NCBI RefSeq assembly: GCF_003382565.3
Contig: NZ_CP086253.1
Span: 1,860,001-1,924,000, forward strand
Origin: Pectobacterium aquaticum
GTDB lineage: Bacteria; Pseudomonadota; Gammaproteobacteria; Enterobacterales; Enterobacteriaceae
Length of the DNA: 64,000 nucleotides
Reading direction: 5' to 3'
This document shows positions 43,590 to 52,736 of the stretch, one piece after another. The notes beneath the pieces were generated by a model. The model did no database searches. It was not told where the DNA came from and saw nothing but the letters and a program-made list of their open reading frames with translations. The position numbers were made by a program, and so were the translations under genes. Position 1 is the stretch's first letter, and every line of letters starts with the position of its first letter.

Positions 43590-45263
43590 ATGACTGAATC
43601 TTTTGCTCAACTCTTTGAAGAATCCCTGAAAGAAATCGAAACCCGTCCTGGTTCCATCGTACGTGGTGTTGTTGTTGCTATTGATAAAGATGTCGTACTG
43701 GTTGACGCCGGTCTGAAATCTGAATCTGCTATTCCGGTAGAGCAATTCAAGAACGCACAGGGCGAACTGGAAATTCAGGTTGGTGATGAAGTTGACGTTG
43801 CTCTGGACGCTATCGAAGATGGCTTCGGTGAAACGCTGCTTTCTCGCGAAAAAGCTAAACGTCATGAAGCATGGCTGACGCTGGAAAAAGCTTACGAAGA
43901 AGCTGCAACGGTTACCGGTATTATCAACGGTAAAGTTAAAGGCGGTTTCACTGTTGAGCTGAACGGCATTCGCGCGTTCCTGCCAGGTTCTCTGGTAGAC
44001 GTTCGTCCGGTTCGCGACACGCTGCATCTGGAAGGCAAAGAGCTTGAGTTCAAAGTTATCAAGCTGGATCAGAAACGCAACAACGTTGTTGTTTCCCGCC
44101 GTGCAGTTATCGAATCTGAAAACAGTGCTGAGCGCGATCAACTGCTGGAAAACCTGCAGGAAGGCATGGAAGTTAAAGGTATCGTTAAGAACCTTACTGA
44201 CTACGGTGCATTCGTTGATCTGGGCGGCGTTGATGGCCTGCTGCATATCACTGATATGGCTTGGAAACGTGTTAAACATCCAAGCGAAATCGTCAATGTG
44301 GGCGACGAAATCACTGTTAAAGTGCTGAAATTCGACCGCGAACGTACCCGTGTGTCTCTGGGTCTGAAACAGCTGGGCGAAGATCCATGGGTCGCTATCG
44401 CTAAGCGTTACCCAGAAAGCACGCGTCTGACTGGCCGCGTAACCAACTTGACTGACTACGGCTGCTTCGTTGAAATCGAAGAAGGCGTTGAAGGTCTGGT
44501 GCACGTTTCCGAAATGGATTGGACCAACAAAAACATCCACCCATCCAAAGTTGTTAACGTTGGCGACGTAGTAGAAGTCATGGTTCTGGACATCGACGAA
44601 GAACGTCGTCGTATCTCTCTGGGCCTGAAACAGTGCAAATCTAACCCATGGCAACTGTTCGCAGAAACCCACAACAAGGGTGACCGCGTTGAAGGTAAAA
44701 TCAAGTCTATCACTGACTTTGGTATCTTCATCGGTCTGGACGGCGGCATCGACGGTCTGGTTCACCTGTCCGACATCTCTTGGAACGTGGCTGGCGAAGA
44801 AGCCGTTCGCGAATTCAAGAAAGGTGATGAAATCGCCGCTGTTGTTCTGCAGGTTGACGCAGAGCGCGAGCGTATCTCCTTGGGTGTGAAACAACTGTCT
44901 GAAGACCCGTTCAATAACTACCTGTCTGTTAACAAGAAAGGTGCTATTGTTACTGGTAAAGTTACAGCAGTTGACGCCAAAGGTGCTACAGTTGAATTAG
45001 CAGACGGTGTTGAAGGCTATCTGCGTGCTTCTGACGCTTCTCGTGACCGCGTTGAAGATGCAACTCTGGTATTGAGCGTTGGCGACAGCGTTGAAGCGAA
45101 ATACACCGGTGTTGATCGTAAAAACCGCGTTGTTAGCCTGTCTGTTCGTGCGAAAGACGAAGCTGATGAGAAAGATGCAATCGCAACTGTTAACAACAAG
45201 CCGGAAGAAAACAATTTCTCCAGCGCGATGGCAGAAGCGTTCAAAGCAGCTAAAGGCGAGTAA
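43590..45263 (+). CDS. rpsA: 30S ribosomal protein S1
   Basis: A 557-residue mRNA-binding ribosomal protein built of six S1 OB domains, at about 21-87, 105-171, 192-260, 277-347, 364-434 and 451-520. The repeated TDYGAFVD / TDYGCFVE / TDFGIFIG motif marks domains 3-5. The start MTESFAQLFEESL at 43590 equals E. coli. TTATCAAAC directly upstream holds no Shine-Dalgarno sequence, which is typical of rpsA and linked to autogenous repression; an in-frame start at 43554 has no better site. Codon use is highly biased. It lies between cmk and ihfB. Confidence 0.98.
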   Translation: MTESFAQLFEESLKEIETRPGSIVRGVVVAIDKDVVLVDAGLKSESAIPVEQFKNAQGELEIQVGDEVDVALDAIEDGFGETLLSREKAKRHEAWLTLEKAYEEAATVTGIINGKVKGGFTVELNGIRAFLPGSLVDVRPVRDTLHLEGKELEFKVIKLDQKRNNVVVSRRAVIESENSAERDQLLENLQEGMEVKGIVKNLTDYGAFVDLGGVDGLLHITDMAWKRVKHPSEIVNVGDEITVKVLKFDRERTRVSLGLKQLGEDPWVAIAKRYPESTRLTGRVTNLTDYGCFVEIEEGVEGLVHVSEMDWTNKNIHPSKVVNVGDVVEVMVLDIDEERRRISLGLKQCKSNPWQLFAETHNKGDRVEGKIKSITDFGIFIGLDGGIDGLVHLSDISWNVAGEEAVREFKKGDEIAAVVLQVDAERERISLGVKQLSEDPFNNYLSVNKKGAIVTGKVTAVDAKGATVELADGVEGYLRASDASRDRVEDATLVLSVGDSVEAKYTGVDRKNRVVSLSVRAKDEADEKDAIATVNNKPEENNFSSAMAEAFKAAKGE

Positions 45264-45352
45264 TCACTACGGTGGAATGAGCAACGTAAATTGCTCATTC
45301 TTGTAACGGTAGTCAGTTATCCTGGTTATTGATAACCGCACTTGGAGGAGCT

Positions 45353-45637
45353 ATGACCAAGTCTGAACTTATTGAAAGGCTTGCTGGACAGCAATCTCAT
45401 ATCCCAGCCAAAGTGGTTGAGGATGCAGTGAAAGAAATGCTCGAACAAATGGCTTCTACGCTAGCCGAAGGCGACCGTATTGAAATCCGTGGGTTTGGCA
45501 GTTTTTCACTTCACTACCGTGCACCGCGTGTAGGTCGTAATCCGAAAACGGGTGACAAAGTTGAGTTGGAAGGTAAGTACGTCCCTCACTTTAAGCCAGG
45601 TAAGGAACTCCGCGACCGCGCTAATATTTACGGCTAA
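45353..45637 (+). CDS. ihfB: Integration host factor subunit beta
   Basis: A 94-residue DNA-bending protein of the HU/IHF family. With IhfA it bends DNA about 160 degrees at specific sites. The beta-arm consensus GRNPKTGDKVELEGKYVPHF, written here up to its limit, carries the intercalating proline region; IEIRGFGSFSLHYR precedes it. The ATG at 45353 follows GGAGGA and gives the E. coli length. It is downstream of rpsA and has a strong terminator. In E. coli the next genes are ycaI-msbA-lpxK; here the conserved order ends. Confidence 0.98.
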   Translation: MTKSELIERLAGQQSHIPAKVVEDAVKEMLEQMASTLAEGDRIEIRGFGSFSLHYRAPRVGRNPKTGDKVELEGKYVPHFKPGKELRDRANIYG

Positions 45638-45663
45638 TCGTTAGTCTTAAATACCAGCCTTAT

Positions 45664-45690
45664 AAAAGCACCCATCTCGGGTGCTTTTTT
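45664..45690 (+). terminator. ihfB terminator
   Basis: AAAGCACCC-ATCTC-GGGTGCTTT stem followed by TTTT. The following 246 bases before the amidohydrolase gene are AT-rich and hold no gene. Confidence 0.92.
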
Positions 45691-45936
45691 ACATTTATCG
45701 CTCTTGTTCTCTCCAAACTTCCCACTATTGATGCTTCGAGCTGATTACTCATCAGAATGCGATCCCACGTAATACGCTTCCTTTTTGCCCTTCACGTTTC
45801 TAAGTGATCGCCAGCACACGAAATATGAATTTTTTGATTTTCAACTGCTTGGACGTTGACGCTTCTAATTTAATTGCCTATTTTTTATTCGGTACATTAA
45901 CATTTCTAATGCGTTACCTCTAAATAAGGAAAGTGT

Positions 45937-47799
45937 ATGAGTGAAGCATGTGGCCATTCCGGTAGCATAAGCTGTTCCTGCTGTAGCCCTCTGTGGAAAT
46001 CATTTTTCCCCGATACGCCAGTTGAGATCCCTGAGGGGGAGAACAGCCTACATATTGAAACGAAGCTATTCCGTTCCGCACCAAATAAGGATGGGAGCCC
46101 TGGAGAAGCTATTCTGACGTTAGAGGATGGGAAGGAAGTTGCAGTTGAGGCCATGGGCATTCGTGACGGACTGGTGGTTGCGACGGGTTCGTATCAGGAT
46201 GTGAAAGCCAAAATGCCGAAAAACACGTCTGAGCATCAATTATCAGGCAAACAAACGCTGTTACCGGGGTTGATTGAGCCGCATGTCCACATCACTAGCT
46301 CCGCGATGCTTTCTGGTATTGGTAATGATGTTAGCCCATTTGAAGAGCAAAAATTACGCAAAAGTTATAACCGTAGCTGGGTGATATCCCATCTACAGGA
46401 GAAGGCGTTACCGCATAAATCCGATAAATGGCTTATCGGATTTGGTGCTGATCCATCGCTGTTTGTTGAGGGAAATAAGGCATTTGATGCTGATGCTCTC
46501 GATAAAATCACGACACTCCAACCGGTATTTGTCCTCAATGCCTCGATGCATCTTGCTTATATCAATCATGCAGCGATTAAGTGTGTTAAAGACTATTATG
46601 CAGATAAACCACCCCTTGTCCCACCTATCAGCGAAAACGGTATCCTTAAGGAAATAGTTGGTATCCAGCCAGTGCTAAATGTCATGGTCAGTAGCTACCC
46701 TAAAACGGAATTGGCGGTAAAGCTCATTGCCTCAATGAGCAAACTGTTTGCTTTGGCGAGTAAACGTGGCGTGACTTATATGCTCGATGCGGGTGTTGAA
46801 CCAAAAGGCGATAAGCCTGGCTTCGATCAAGTTGGTTTTCTTGACAAATGGGCTCATCTTTCGATTTGTCCGGTGCGTATAGGCGGTGCGCTGATTGTTA
46901 CGAGTAGTGAGGATTTTGAAAATAAAGTGGTGAATTATTACTCTCCGGGGTATGGAGATGAACACTTTCACTTGCCGTATATCAAGGTTATTTCAGATGG
47001 TTCAAACCAAGGGCTGACGGGGTATCAATCCACCCCGTACTGCTGTAATCACCTCTATGAAAAAACGCCGAGCGTGGATAATGTCGGTGCCTTCAACTTT
47101 GACCCATCCACTAATATCAATACGCTGGTGCAGAACGTTGTAGATAAAAACTGGTCATTGATGATTCATACGAATGGCGATGAAGCCATCAAGCTGACCT
47201 TAGCGTCTTTTAAACTGGCTGGCGTGACATCAGATACTTACGAACTGCGGCGGGATCGTTTGGAACATGCCTCCCTGCTCACTGACGATCATCTTGTGGA
47301 AATGAAACAGCTCGGTATTTCCCCCAGTTTCTTAATTGGTCATGTGGGGTATTGGGGCTGGGCATTCCAGCAAACCATTCTGGGAGAGGATCGCGCTAAT
47401 CACCTTGATCGCTGCCAATCCGCTCTTAATCACGGGATGAGGATTACGCTACACAGCGATAATGGTGTTACACCGCTTGGCCCGCTGCGCATGATGGAAC
47501 AGGCGATTTCTCGTGTTATGGAAGGCGCACCTCAACAGGTGACTCCTGCTGTGTTGCGCGAGCAAGAGCGGATTTCCCGTTTCGCCGCGCTTAAAGCCGC
47601 AACTTATGATGCCGCCTGGCAGTGTCATGCAGATCAATGGGTCGGATCGTTGGTCGCTGGTAAATGTGCTGATTTTATTATTCTGGCAGATTCCCCGCTG
47701 ACCTATGATTCAGCAGATAAAAATAATCCCGTGAAAGGTATGCGTGATATTCCGGTTCTGGAAACCTGGAAAGGGGGGCGTAAGGTGTACTCAAGCTAA
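45937..47799 (+). CDS. YtcJ-like metal-dependent amidohydrolase
   Basis: A 620-residue amidohydrolase-superfamily protein (Amidohydro_3 type). Metal-ligand motifs are PHVHI (His116, His118), MIHTNGDEA (His411), EHASL (His444) and LHSDNG (Asp508), which fit a TIM-barrel hydrolase with one or two metals. YtcJ-like proteins hydrolyse amides or formamides, but substrates are mostly unknown. The N-terminus is unusual: MSEACGHSGSISCSCCSP has Cys5, Cys13, Cys15 and Cys16 with no signal peptide. The start follows AAGGA. It stands alone between ihfB and the convergent his operon; no transporter or regulator is adjacent. Its function cannot be named. Confidence 0.85.
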   Translation: MSEACGHSGSISCSCCSPLWKSFFPDTPVEIPEGENSLHIETKLFRSAPNKDGSPGEAILTLEDGKEVAVEAMGIRDGLVVATGSYQDVKAKMPKNTSEHQLSGKQTLLPGLIEPHVHITSSAMLSGIGNDVSPFEEQKLRKSYNRSWVISHLQEKALPHKSDKWLIGFGADPSLFVEGNKAFDADALDKITTLQPVFVLNASMHLAYINHAAIKCVKDYYADKPPLVPPISENGILKEIVGIQPVLNVMVSSYPKTELAVKLIASMSKLFALASKRGVTYMLDAGVEPKGDKPGFDQVGFLDKWAHLSICPVRIGGALIVTSSEDFENKVVNYYSPGYGDEHFHLPYIKVISDGSNQGLTGYQSTPYCCNHLYEKTPSVDNVGAFNFDPSTNINTLVQNVVDKNWSLMIHTNGDEAIKLTLASFKLAGVTSDTYELRRDRLEHASLLTDDHLVEMKQLGISPSFLIGHVGYWGWAFQQTILGEDRANHLDRCQSALNHGMRITLHSDNGVTPLGPLRMMEQAISRVMEGAPQQVTPAVLREQERISRFAALKAATYDAAWQCHADQWVGSLVAGKCADFIILADSPLTYDSADKNNPVKGMRDIPVLETWKGGRKVYSS

Positions 47800-47861
47800 C
47801 ACGGCGATGTTGCCATCATAAAGCCCCGCGTTATCAGCAAGCGATAACGCAGGGAACTGAC

Positions 47862-48494
47862 TTACTTATTATGACGGGCTTTCAGGCGATTGATAATCGT
47901 CGCCAGATCTAAATCCTGATCCTGCAACAGCACCAGCAGGTGGTACATCAAATCCGCGGCTTCGTTGGTCAGTTCTTCGCGGTCATGCACCGTTGCTGCT
48001 AATGCCGCTTCCAATCCTTCCTCACCGACTTTCTGCGCAATGCGCTTGGTGCCGCTGGCATACAGACGCGCAGTGTAAGAACTATCTGGGTCAGCATGCT
48101 TACGCTCGGCTAGCAGTTGCTCTAGCTGATAGAGGAACGTCCAGTCGCTGGCAGCAGGCGAGAAGCAACTGCTGGTGCCAAGGTGACAGGTTGGTCCGAT
48201 AGGGTTAACCAGAATCAGCAGTGTATCGTTATCGCAGTCTGGCGTAATAGAGACGACATTCAGGAAATGGCCGGAAGATTCGCCTTTAGTCCACAGACGC
48301 TGCTTGGTACGCGAAAAAAACGTCACTTTGCCGCTCTTTTCTGTGGCCTGTAAGGCATCCTGATTCATGTAGCCCAGCATCAACACTTCACCGGATACGG
48401 CATGTTGCACGACAACTGGCAGCATACCGTCCGTTTTTTCCCAATCGAGTTGGTTTCGTTGTTCGTCGTTTAGAAAAACTGCTTCGCTTAACAC
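47862..48494 (-). CDS. hisI: Bifunctional phosphoribosyl-AMP cyclohydrolase / phosphoribosyl-ATP pyrophosphatase
   Basis: A 210-residue fusion enzyme (HisIE) of steps 2 and 3 of histidine synthesis. The cyclohydrolase domain (about 1-120) has TPDCDNDTLLI and the zinc cysteines of PTCHLGTSSCF. The pyrophosphatase domain (about 125-210) has YASGTKRIAQKVGEEGLE and ELTNEAADLMYHLLVLL. The N-terminus is a few residues longer than in E. coli (MLSEAVFLNDEQRNQ) and the start overlaps hisF by seven bases. It is the last gene of the operon, convergent with the amidohydrolase. Confidence 0.97.
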   Translation of the reverse strand: MLSEAVFLNDEQRNQLDWEKTDGMLPVVVQHAVSGEVLMLGYMNQDALQATEKSGKVTFFSRTKQRLWTKGESSGHFLNVVSITPDCDNDTLLILVNPIGPTCHLGTSSCFSPAASDWTFLYQLEQLLAERKHADPDSSYTARLYASGTKRIAQKVGEEGLEAALAATVHDREELTNEAADLMYHLLVLLQDQDLDLATIINRLKARHNK

Positions 48495-49264
48495 ACTCGA
48501 ATCTCCACACCCTGTTGCTTAAGATATTGTTTCAGTTCGCCAATATTAATAATTTGCTTGTGAAACACCGATGCAGCCAGCGCGCCATCAACGTGGGCGG
48601 TTTGGAATGCATCCAGAAAATGTTCCATGGTGCCTGCGCCGCCGGAAGCAATAAGCGGGACATGACAGACATTACGCACCAGATTTAACTGGTGTAAATC
48701 ATAGCCGTTGCGCACGCCGTCCTGATTCATCATGTTCAGGACAATCTCACCCGCGCCACGCTTTTGCACTTCTTCAACCCAATCCAGCGTTTCCCAGGTG
48801 GTGACTTTGGTGCGCGCTTCATCGCCAGTGTACTGATTGACATGGTAGCGGCCCGTCGCAGCATCGTGCCAGGTATCAATCCCAACAACGATGCACTGGA
48901 CGCCATAGCGGTCAGCCAGTCGGGTAATCAGCTCAGGGTCGGCCAGCGCCGGTGAGTTGATGGAAATCTTATCCGCGCCGAAAGAGAGGATCTGACCTGC
49001 TTCTTCCACGCTTTTAATGCCGCCCGCCACGCAGAACGGAATATCAATCACTTCCGCGACGCGGGATACCCAGCTTTTATCGACTACACGGCCATCGGAA
49101 GAGGCGGTGATATCATAAAAGACTAACTCATCGGCCCCTTCCTGCGCGTAGCGCTGCGCCAGTGGGACGATGTCGCCGATGATTTCGTGGTTGCGAAACT
49201 GTACACCTTTGACGACCTGACCGTTACGCACGTCCAGACAGGGAATTATCCGTTTTGCCAGCAT
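48488..49264 (-). CDS. hisF: Imidazole glycerol phosphate synthase subunit HisF
   Basis: A 258-residue (beta/alpha)8 cyclase that uses ammonia from HisH to convert PRFAR to IGP and AICAR. Catalytic aspartates are in IPCLDVRNGQ (Asp11) and VVGIDTWHD (about Asp130). Phosphate-binding repeats of the half-barrel duplication are seen in VAGGIKSVEE and IASGGAGTMEHF. The start overlaps the 3' end of hisA by 19 bases, so the two are translationally coupled. Confidence 0.98.
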   Translation of the reverse strand: MLAKRIIPCLDVRNGQVVKGVQFRNHEIIGDIVPLAQRYAQEGADELVFYDITASSDGRVVDKSWVSRVAEVIDIPFCVAGGIKSVEEAGQILSFGADKISINSPALADPELITRLADRYGVQCIVVGIDTWHDAATGRYHVNQYTGDEARTKVTTWETLDWVEEVQKRGAGEIVLNMMNQDGVRNGYDLHQLNLVRNVCHVPLIASGGAGTMEHFLDAFQTAHVDGALAASVFHKQIINIGELKQYLKQQGVEIRVC

Positions 49265-49983
49265 GAAATAGCCTCCGCGACGTTGAATTTACCTTCCAGC
49301 AGCGCACGACCCACGATCACACCCTGCACACCGCTGCCGCGTAAATTGGCGATATCCGTCAGATTACCGATGCCGCCGGATGCCTGAAAGGCAATCTGCG
49401 GGTAGCGCTGGCTGATTTCACGATAGAGCTCGACGTTGGAGCCGCTCAGCGTACCGTCACGAGAAATGTCAGTGCACAGCACATGTTTCAGACCAAACGG
49501 CAGATATTGTTCGACGACCTGCTCAAGCGTGGCGTTTGAATTTTCCTGCCAGCCGCTGATAGCGACGAACTTCGTGCCGTTAGCATCGATGCGCACGTCC
49601 AGCGCCAGCACCAGCGCTTCTGCGCCGTAGCGGGTGAACCATTGTTGAACGAGTTCCGGCTGCTTAACGGCGGTGGAGCCGATGACGACACGGCTGGCTC
49701 CGGCTTTTAATAACGCTTCCACGTCCTGTTCGGTGCGGATACCGCCGCCGATTTGAACCGGTACGCTAACGCCTGCCAACAGCGTGGTTAACAATGGGAT
49801 TTGGCGGGCAGAAGGATCTTTTGCACCGGTTAAATCCACCAAATGCAACACGCCAGCCCCTTGTTGCTGATAATCCTGTAAACGGGGAAGCGGATCGCTG
49901 CCGTACTGGCGCTGTTGGCCATAATCACCCTGATGTAGACGGACAACCTGTCCATCAATCAGATCTAATGCGGGAATAATCAT
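49246..49983 (-). CDS. hisA: ProFAR isomerase HisA
   Basis: A 245-residue (beta/alpha)8 isomerase, sister fold to HisF, performing the Amadori rearrangement of ProFAR to PRFAR. Asp7 in IIPALDLIDGQ and the second catalytic Asp in CTDISRDGTLSG (about 129) are present, with VQIGGGIRTEQD and QASGGIGNLTD as phosphate sites. It lies six bases after hisH. Confidence 0.98.
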   Translation of the reverse strand: MIIPALDLIDGQVVRLHQGDYGQQRQYGSDPLPRLQDYQQQGAGVLHLVDLTGAKDPSARQIPLLTTLLAGVSVPVQIGGGIRTEQDVEALLKAGASRVVIGSTAVKQPELVQQWFTRYGAEALVLALDVRIDANGTKFVAISGWQENSNATLEQVVEQYLPFGLKHVLCTDISRDGTLSGSNVELYREISQRYPQIAFQASGGIGNLTDIANLRGSGVQGVIVGRALLEGKFNVAEAISCWQNG

Positions 49984-49989
49984 GACGCT

Positions 49990-50580
49990 CTACATCTCCA
50001 GAAAGTTTTTCAGCAGTTGCGCGCCCGCAGCACCCGAACGCTCAGGGTGGAACTGCACGCCAAAGAAGTTATCTTTTTCCAGCGCAGCGGTGAAGGCTTC
50101 GCCATAGTTGGCTTGTGCAATCGTGTTTTCGCAGACCGGCATGGCATAGCTGTGAACGAAATAGAAATAGGCCCCGTCATCGATATCGCGGAACAAACGA
50201 TGCCCGGCCTTTGGAATGACCTGGTTCCAGCCCATATGCGGCAGCGGTAAGCCGTGGTCAACCATCTTTTTCACTGGCGTGTCGACAATCCCCAGCGTGG
50301 GGATACCGCCGTTTTCGTCGCTGTTTGTGCCCAACAACTGCATGCCGAGGCAAATACCGAGCACAGGTTGAGTACAGGCTTTGATCAGCGCGATCAGTTC
50401 ACGTTCTTCCAGTTGATTCATCGCCGCCTGCGCGGTGCCAACGCCCGGCAGAAACAGCTTGTCCGCTTGTAGGACAATCTCGGCCTCGCGGCTCACAATG
50501 GGCGTGTACCCCAACCGCTGCACGGCGTAGGTCACCGAAGAGAGGTTAGCGCAGCCGGTATCAAGAATGACGACCTTCAT
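49990..50580 (-). CDS. hisH: Imidazole glycerol phosphate synthase glutaminase subunit HisH
   Basis: A 196-residue class I glutamine amidotransferase supplying ammonia to HisF. The nucleophile cysteine is in LGICLGMQLLG (about residue 77), and His and Glu of the triad are in VQFHPERSGAAG near 178-180. Length equals E. coli HisH. The start shares one base with the hisB stop. Confidence 0.98.
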   Translation of the reverse strand: MKVVILDTGCANLSSVTYAVQRLGYTPIVSREAEIVLQADKLFLPGVGTAQAAMNQLEERELIALIKACTQPVLGICLGMQLLGTNSDENGGIPTLGIVDTPVKKMVDHGLPLPHMGWNQVIPKAGHRLFRDIDDGAYFYFVHSYAMPVCENTIAQANYGEAFTAALEKDNFFGVQFHPERSGAAGAQLLKNFLEM

Positions 50581-51647
50581 CAGAGCACTCCTTTCGAGCT
50601 CGGCAGCGTGTCACCCTCGACGCGAATGGCCTGACGCAGCGTGCGTCCGAAGACTTTGAACAAGCTTTCCACACGGTGATGATCGTTACGCCCTTTGGTT
50701 TTCAGGTGCAGCGTGCAGGCCATGGAATAAGACAGTGAGCGGAAGAAGTGTTCGACCATTTCCGTACTCAGATCGCCGACGCGCTGGTAGCTGAACTCCG
50801 CTTTGTATTCCAGATGCGGACGGCCTGAAATATCCAGCGCACAGCGTGCCAGACACTCATCCATCGGCAGGACGAAGCCAAAGCGGCCAATGCCGCGTTT
50901 GTCACCCAGCGCTTTATTCAGGGCTTCGCCCAGCGCCAGACCGGTATCTTCTACCGTGTGGTGATCGTCGATATATAGATCGCCTTTCACCTCAATGTTC
51001 ATGCGGAATCCACCGTGGGTGGCGATTTGATCCAACATGTGATCGAAGAAGCCGACGCCGGTGTTGATCTTGCTGCCGCCTTCCTGATCCAGCCAGACGT
51101 TCACGTCAATTGCGGTTTCACGCGTGACGCGGTTGACATGTGCGTGGCGGTTACGCTTGGTTAACTGGTTGGTAATCGCTTGCCAATTCAGTGCACCGCG
51201 TTGGTAGAGGAGGCCGGTTATGCCCATATTTTGTGCCAGTTGGATATCGGTCTGGCGATCGCCGATGACGTAGCTATTTGCTACATCCATCAGGCCATTA
51301 TTCAAATAGGCAGTGACCAGTTCAGTCTTGGGCTTGCGGCAAGTGCAGTTATCCGCCGGCAGATGCGGGCAGATCAGCACTTGCTCAAAACGGATGCCCT
51401 GCGATGTCAGAATCTGCATCATCAGGTTGTGCGGTGGATCGAAGGTTTCCTGCGGAAAGCTCTCGGTTCCCAACCCATCCTGATTCGTAATCATCACCAG
51501 CGTATAGCCCGCTTTTTGCAGCGCCAGCAGCGAGGGAATGACATCTGGTTCCAGCGCCAGTTTATCCAGACGGTCAACCTGAAAATCTTCAGGCGGTTCA
51601 GCAATCAATGTTCCGTCACGGTCGATAAAGAGGTATTTCTGGCCCAC
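50580..51647 (-). CDS. hisB: Bifunctional histidinol-phosphatase / imidazoleglycerol-phosphate dehydratase
   Basis: A 355-residue enterobacterial fusion. The N-terminal HAD phosphatase has FIDRDGTLI (Asp9, Asp11) and zinc-binding cysteines in CPHLPADNCTCRKP. The C-terminal dehydratase (from about 167) has two metal-binding motifs HMLDQIATHGGF and DDHHTVEDTGLALG, then EHFFRSLSYSMACTLH. It catalyses steps 7 and 9 of the pathway. It follows hisC by 15 bases. Confidence 0.98.
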   Translation of the reverse strand: MGQKYLFIDRDGTLIAEPPEDFQVDRLDKLALEPDVIPSLLALQKAGYTLVMITNQDGLGTESFPQETFDPPHNLMMQILTSQGIRFEQVLICPHLPADNCTCRKPKTELVTAYLNNGLMDVANSYVIGDRQTDIQLAQNMGITGLLYQRGALNWQAITNQLTKRNRHAHVNRVTRETAIDVNVWLDQEGGSKINTGVGFFDHMLDQIATHGGFRMNIEVKGDLYIDDHHTVEDTGLALGEALNKALGDKRGIGRFGFVLPMDECLARCALDISGRPHLEYKAEFSYQRVGDLSTEMVEHFFRSLSYSMACTLHLKTKGRNDHHRVESLFKVFGRTLRQAIRVEGDTLPSSKGVL

Positions 51648-51662
51648 GTGAGCTCCTTAAAA

Positions 51663-52736
51663 TTAAGCGTTGATGCCCGGCAATGATTGTAATGCAGCAA
51701 CAACGCGTTCACATTCGTAGCGGTTGCCGATAGTAATGCGCAAACAGCCTGCTAGGCTCGGTTGCTTATTTTGGTCACGCAGAATAATGCCTTGATCCCA
51801 CAGCGTTTTAAATACAGAGGGGGAGGCGGTAAAGCGCACCAGCAGATAGTTACTCTCACTGGGGAAGATTTCTTCAATGCAGGGAATGTCTTTTAAGGCA
51901 TCGCTCAGCCAGCGGCGAGTGGAGGTAATTTCCTCAACATTCGCCTTCATTTTAGCGATCCCTTCGTGACTCAGCGCCTGCGCGGCGATATCTGCCACTG
52001 GGGTAGACAGCGGGTAAGGGGCAATCACCTTCAGCAGAAGCTGAATGACCTCAGGGTTCGCTAGCGTGAAGCCACAGCGCAATCCAGCGAGTGAAAAGGC
52101 TTTGGACAAGGTACGCAGAATCACCAAATGTGGGAATTCGTCCAGCCAGACCGAGGTGGTCGCCTGCGGACAGAATTCAATGTAGGCTTCATCAATAACG
52201 ACCAACGCTTTGCCCTGTGCCAGCGTGAGCAACTGGCGTAAATCCTCCCGTGCAATCAGGTTGCCGGTTGGGTTGTTCGGGCTACATACGTAAATGACCT
52301 TAGTGCCGTCTAACTGTGCTTCAATCGCATCGAGATCCAACTGCCAGTCTGATTTACTGGCTACGGTGCGACGTTCGACGCCAAACGTCTCAGCGCTGAC
52401 GGCGTACATGCCATAGGTTGGCGGACAGAACAGGATGGCATCTTTCCCCGGTTCGCAGAACGCGCGGATCAGCAGCTCGATACCTTCGTCGGCACCGCGG
52501 CTGACCAGAACCTGCTCAGGCGTTACGCCAGCATATTCAGCGTAACGGTTGATCACCATGACCGGCTGACATTCCGGGTAGCGGTTCAGCGTCTGTAGCG
52601 TTAACTGAAATGCTGGTGCTTCCGGATATTCATTGGCATTCAGCCAGACATCGCCGTTCCCACCCAGACGACGGGCAGATTGGTAGGGGGTCAACGCACG
52701 GACGTTGGCGCGTGCCAATTCTTCAATGCTGCTCAT
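51663..52736 (-). CDS. hisC: Histidinol-phosphate aminotransferase
   Basis: A 357-residue class I/II PLP aminotransferase converting imidazole-acetol phosphate to histidinol phosphate. The PLP lysine is in TLSKAFSLAGLRCGF (about residue 215); CSPNNPTGNLI and VVIDEAYIEF are the cofactor-ring contacts. The start overlaps the hisD stop by four bases (ATGA type), which implies coupled translation. Confidence 0.98.
   Translation of the reverse strand: MSSIEELARANVRALTPYQSARRLGGNGDVWLNANEYPEAPAFQLTLQTLNRYPECQPVMVINRYAEYAGVTPEQVLVSRGADEGIELLIRAFCEPGKDAILFCPPTYGMYAVSAETFGVERRTVASKSDWQLDLDAIEAQLDGTKVIYVCSPNNPTGNLIAREDLRQLLTLAQGKALVVIDEAYIEFCPQATTSVWLDEFPHLVILRTLSKAFSLAGLRCGFTLANPEVIQLLLKVIAPYPLSTPVADIAAQALSHEGIAKMKANVEEITSTRRWLSDALKDIPCIEEIFPSESNYLLVRFTASPSVFKTLWDQGIILRDQNKQPSLAGCLRITIGNRYECERVVAALQSLPGINA

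Noticed and set aside
43584..44894. 436-codon open frame opposite rpsA
   Set aside because: rpsA uses a strongly biased codon set that avoids codons giving antisense stops; the protein has no family signature and no start region.
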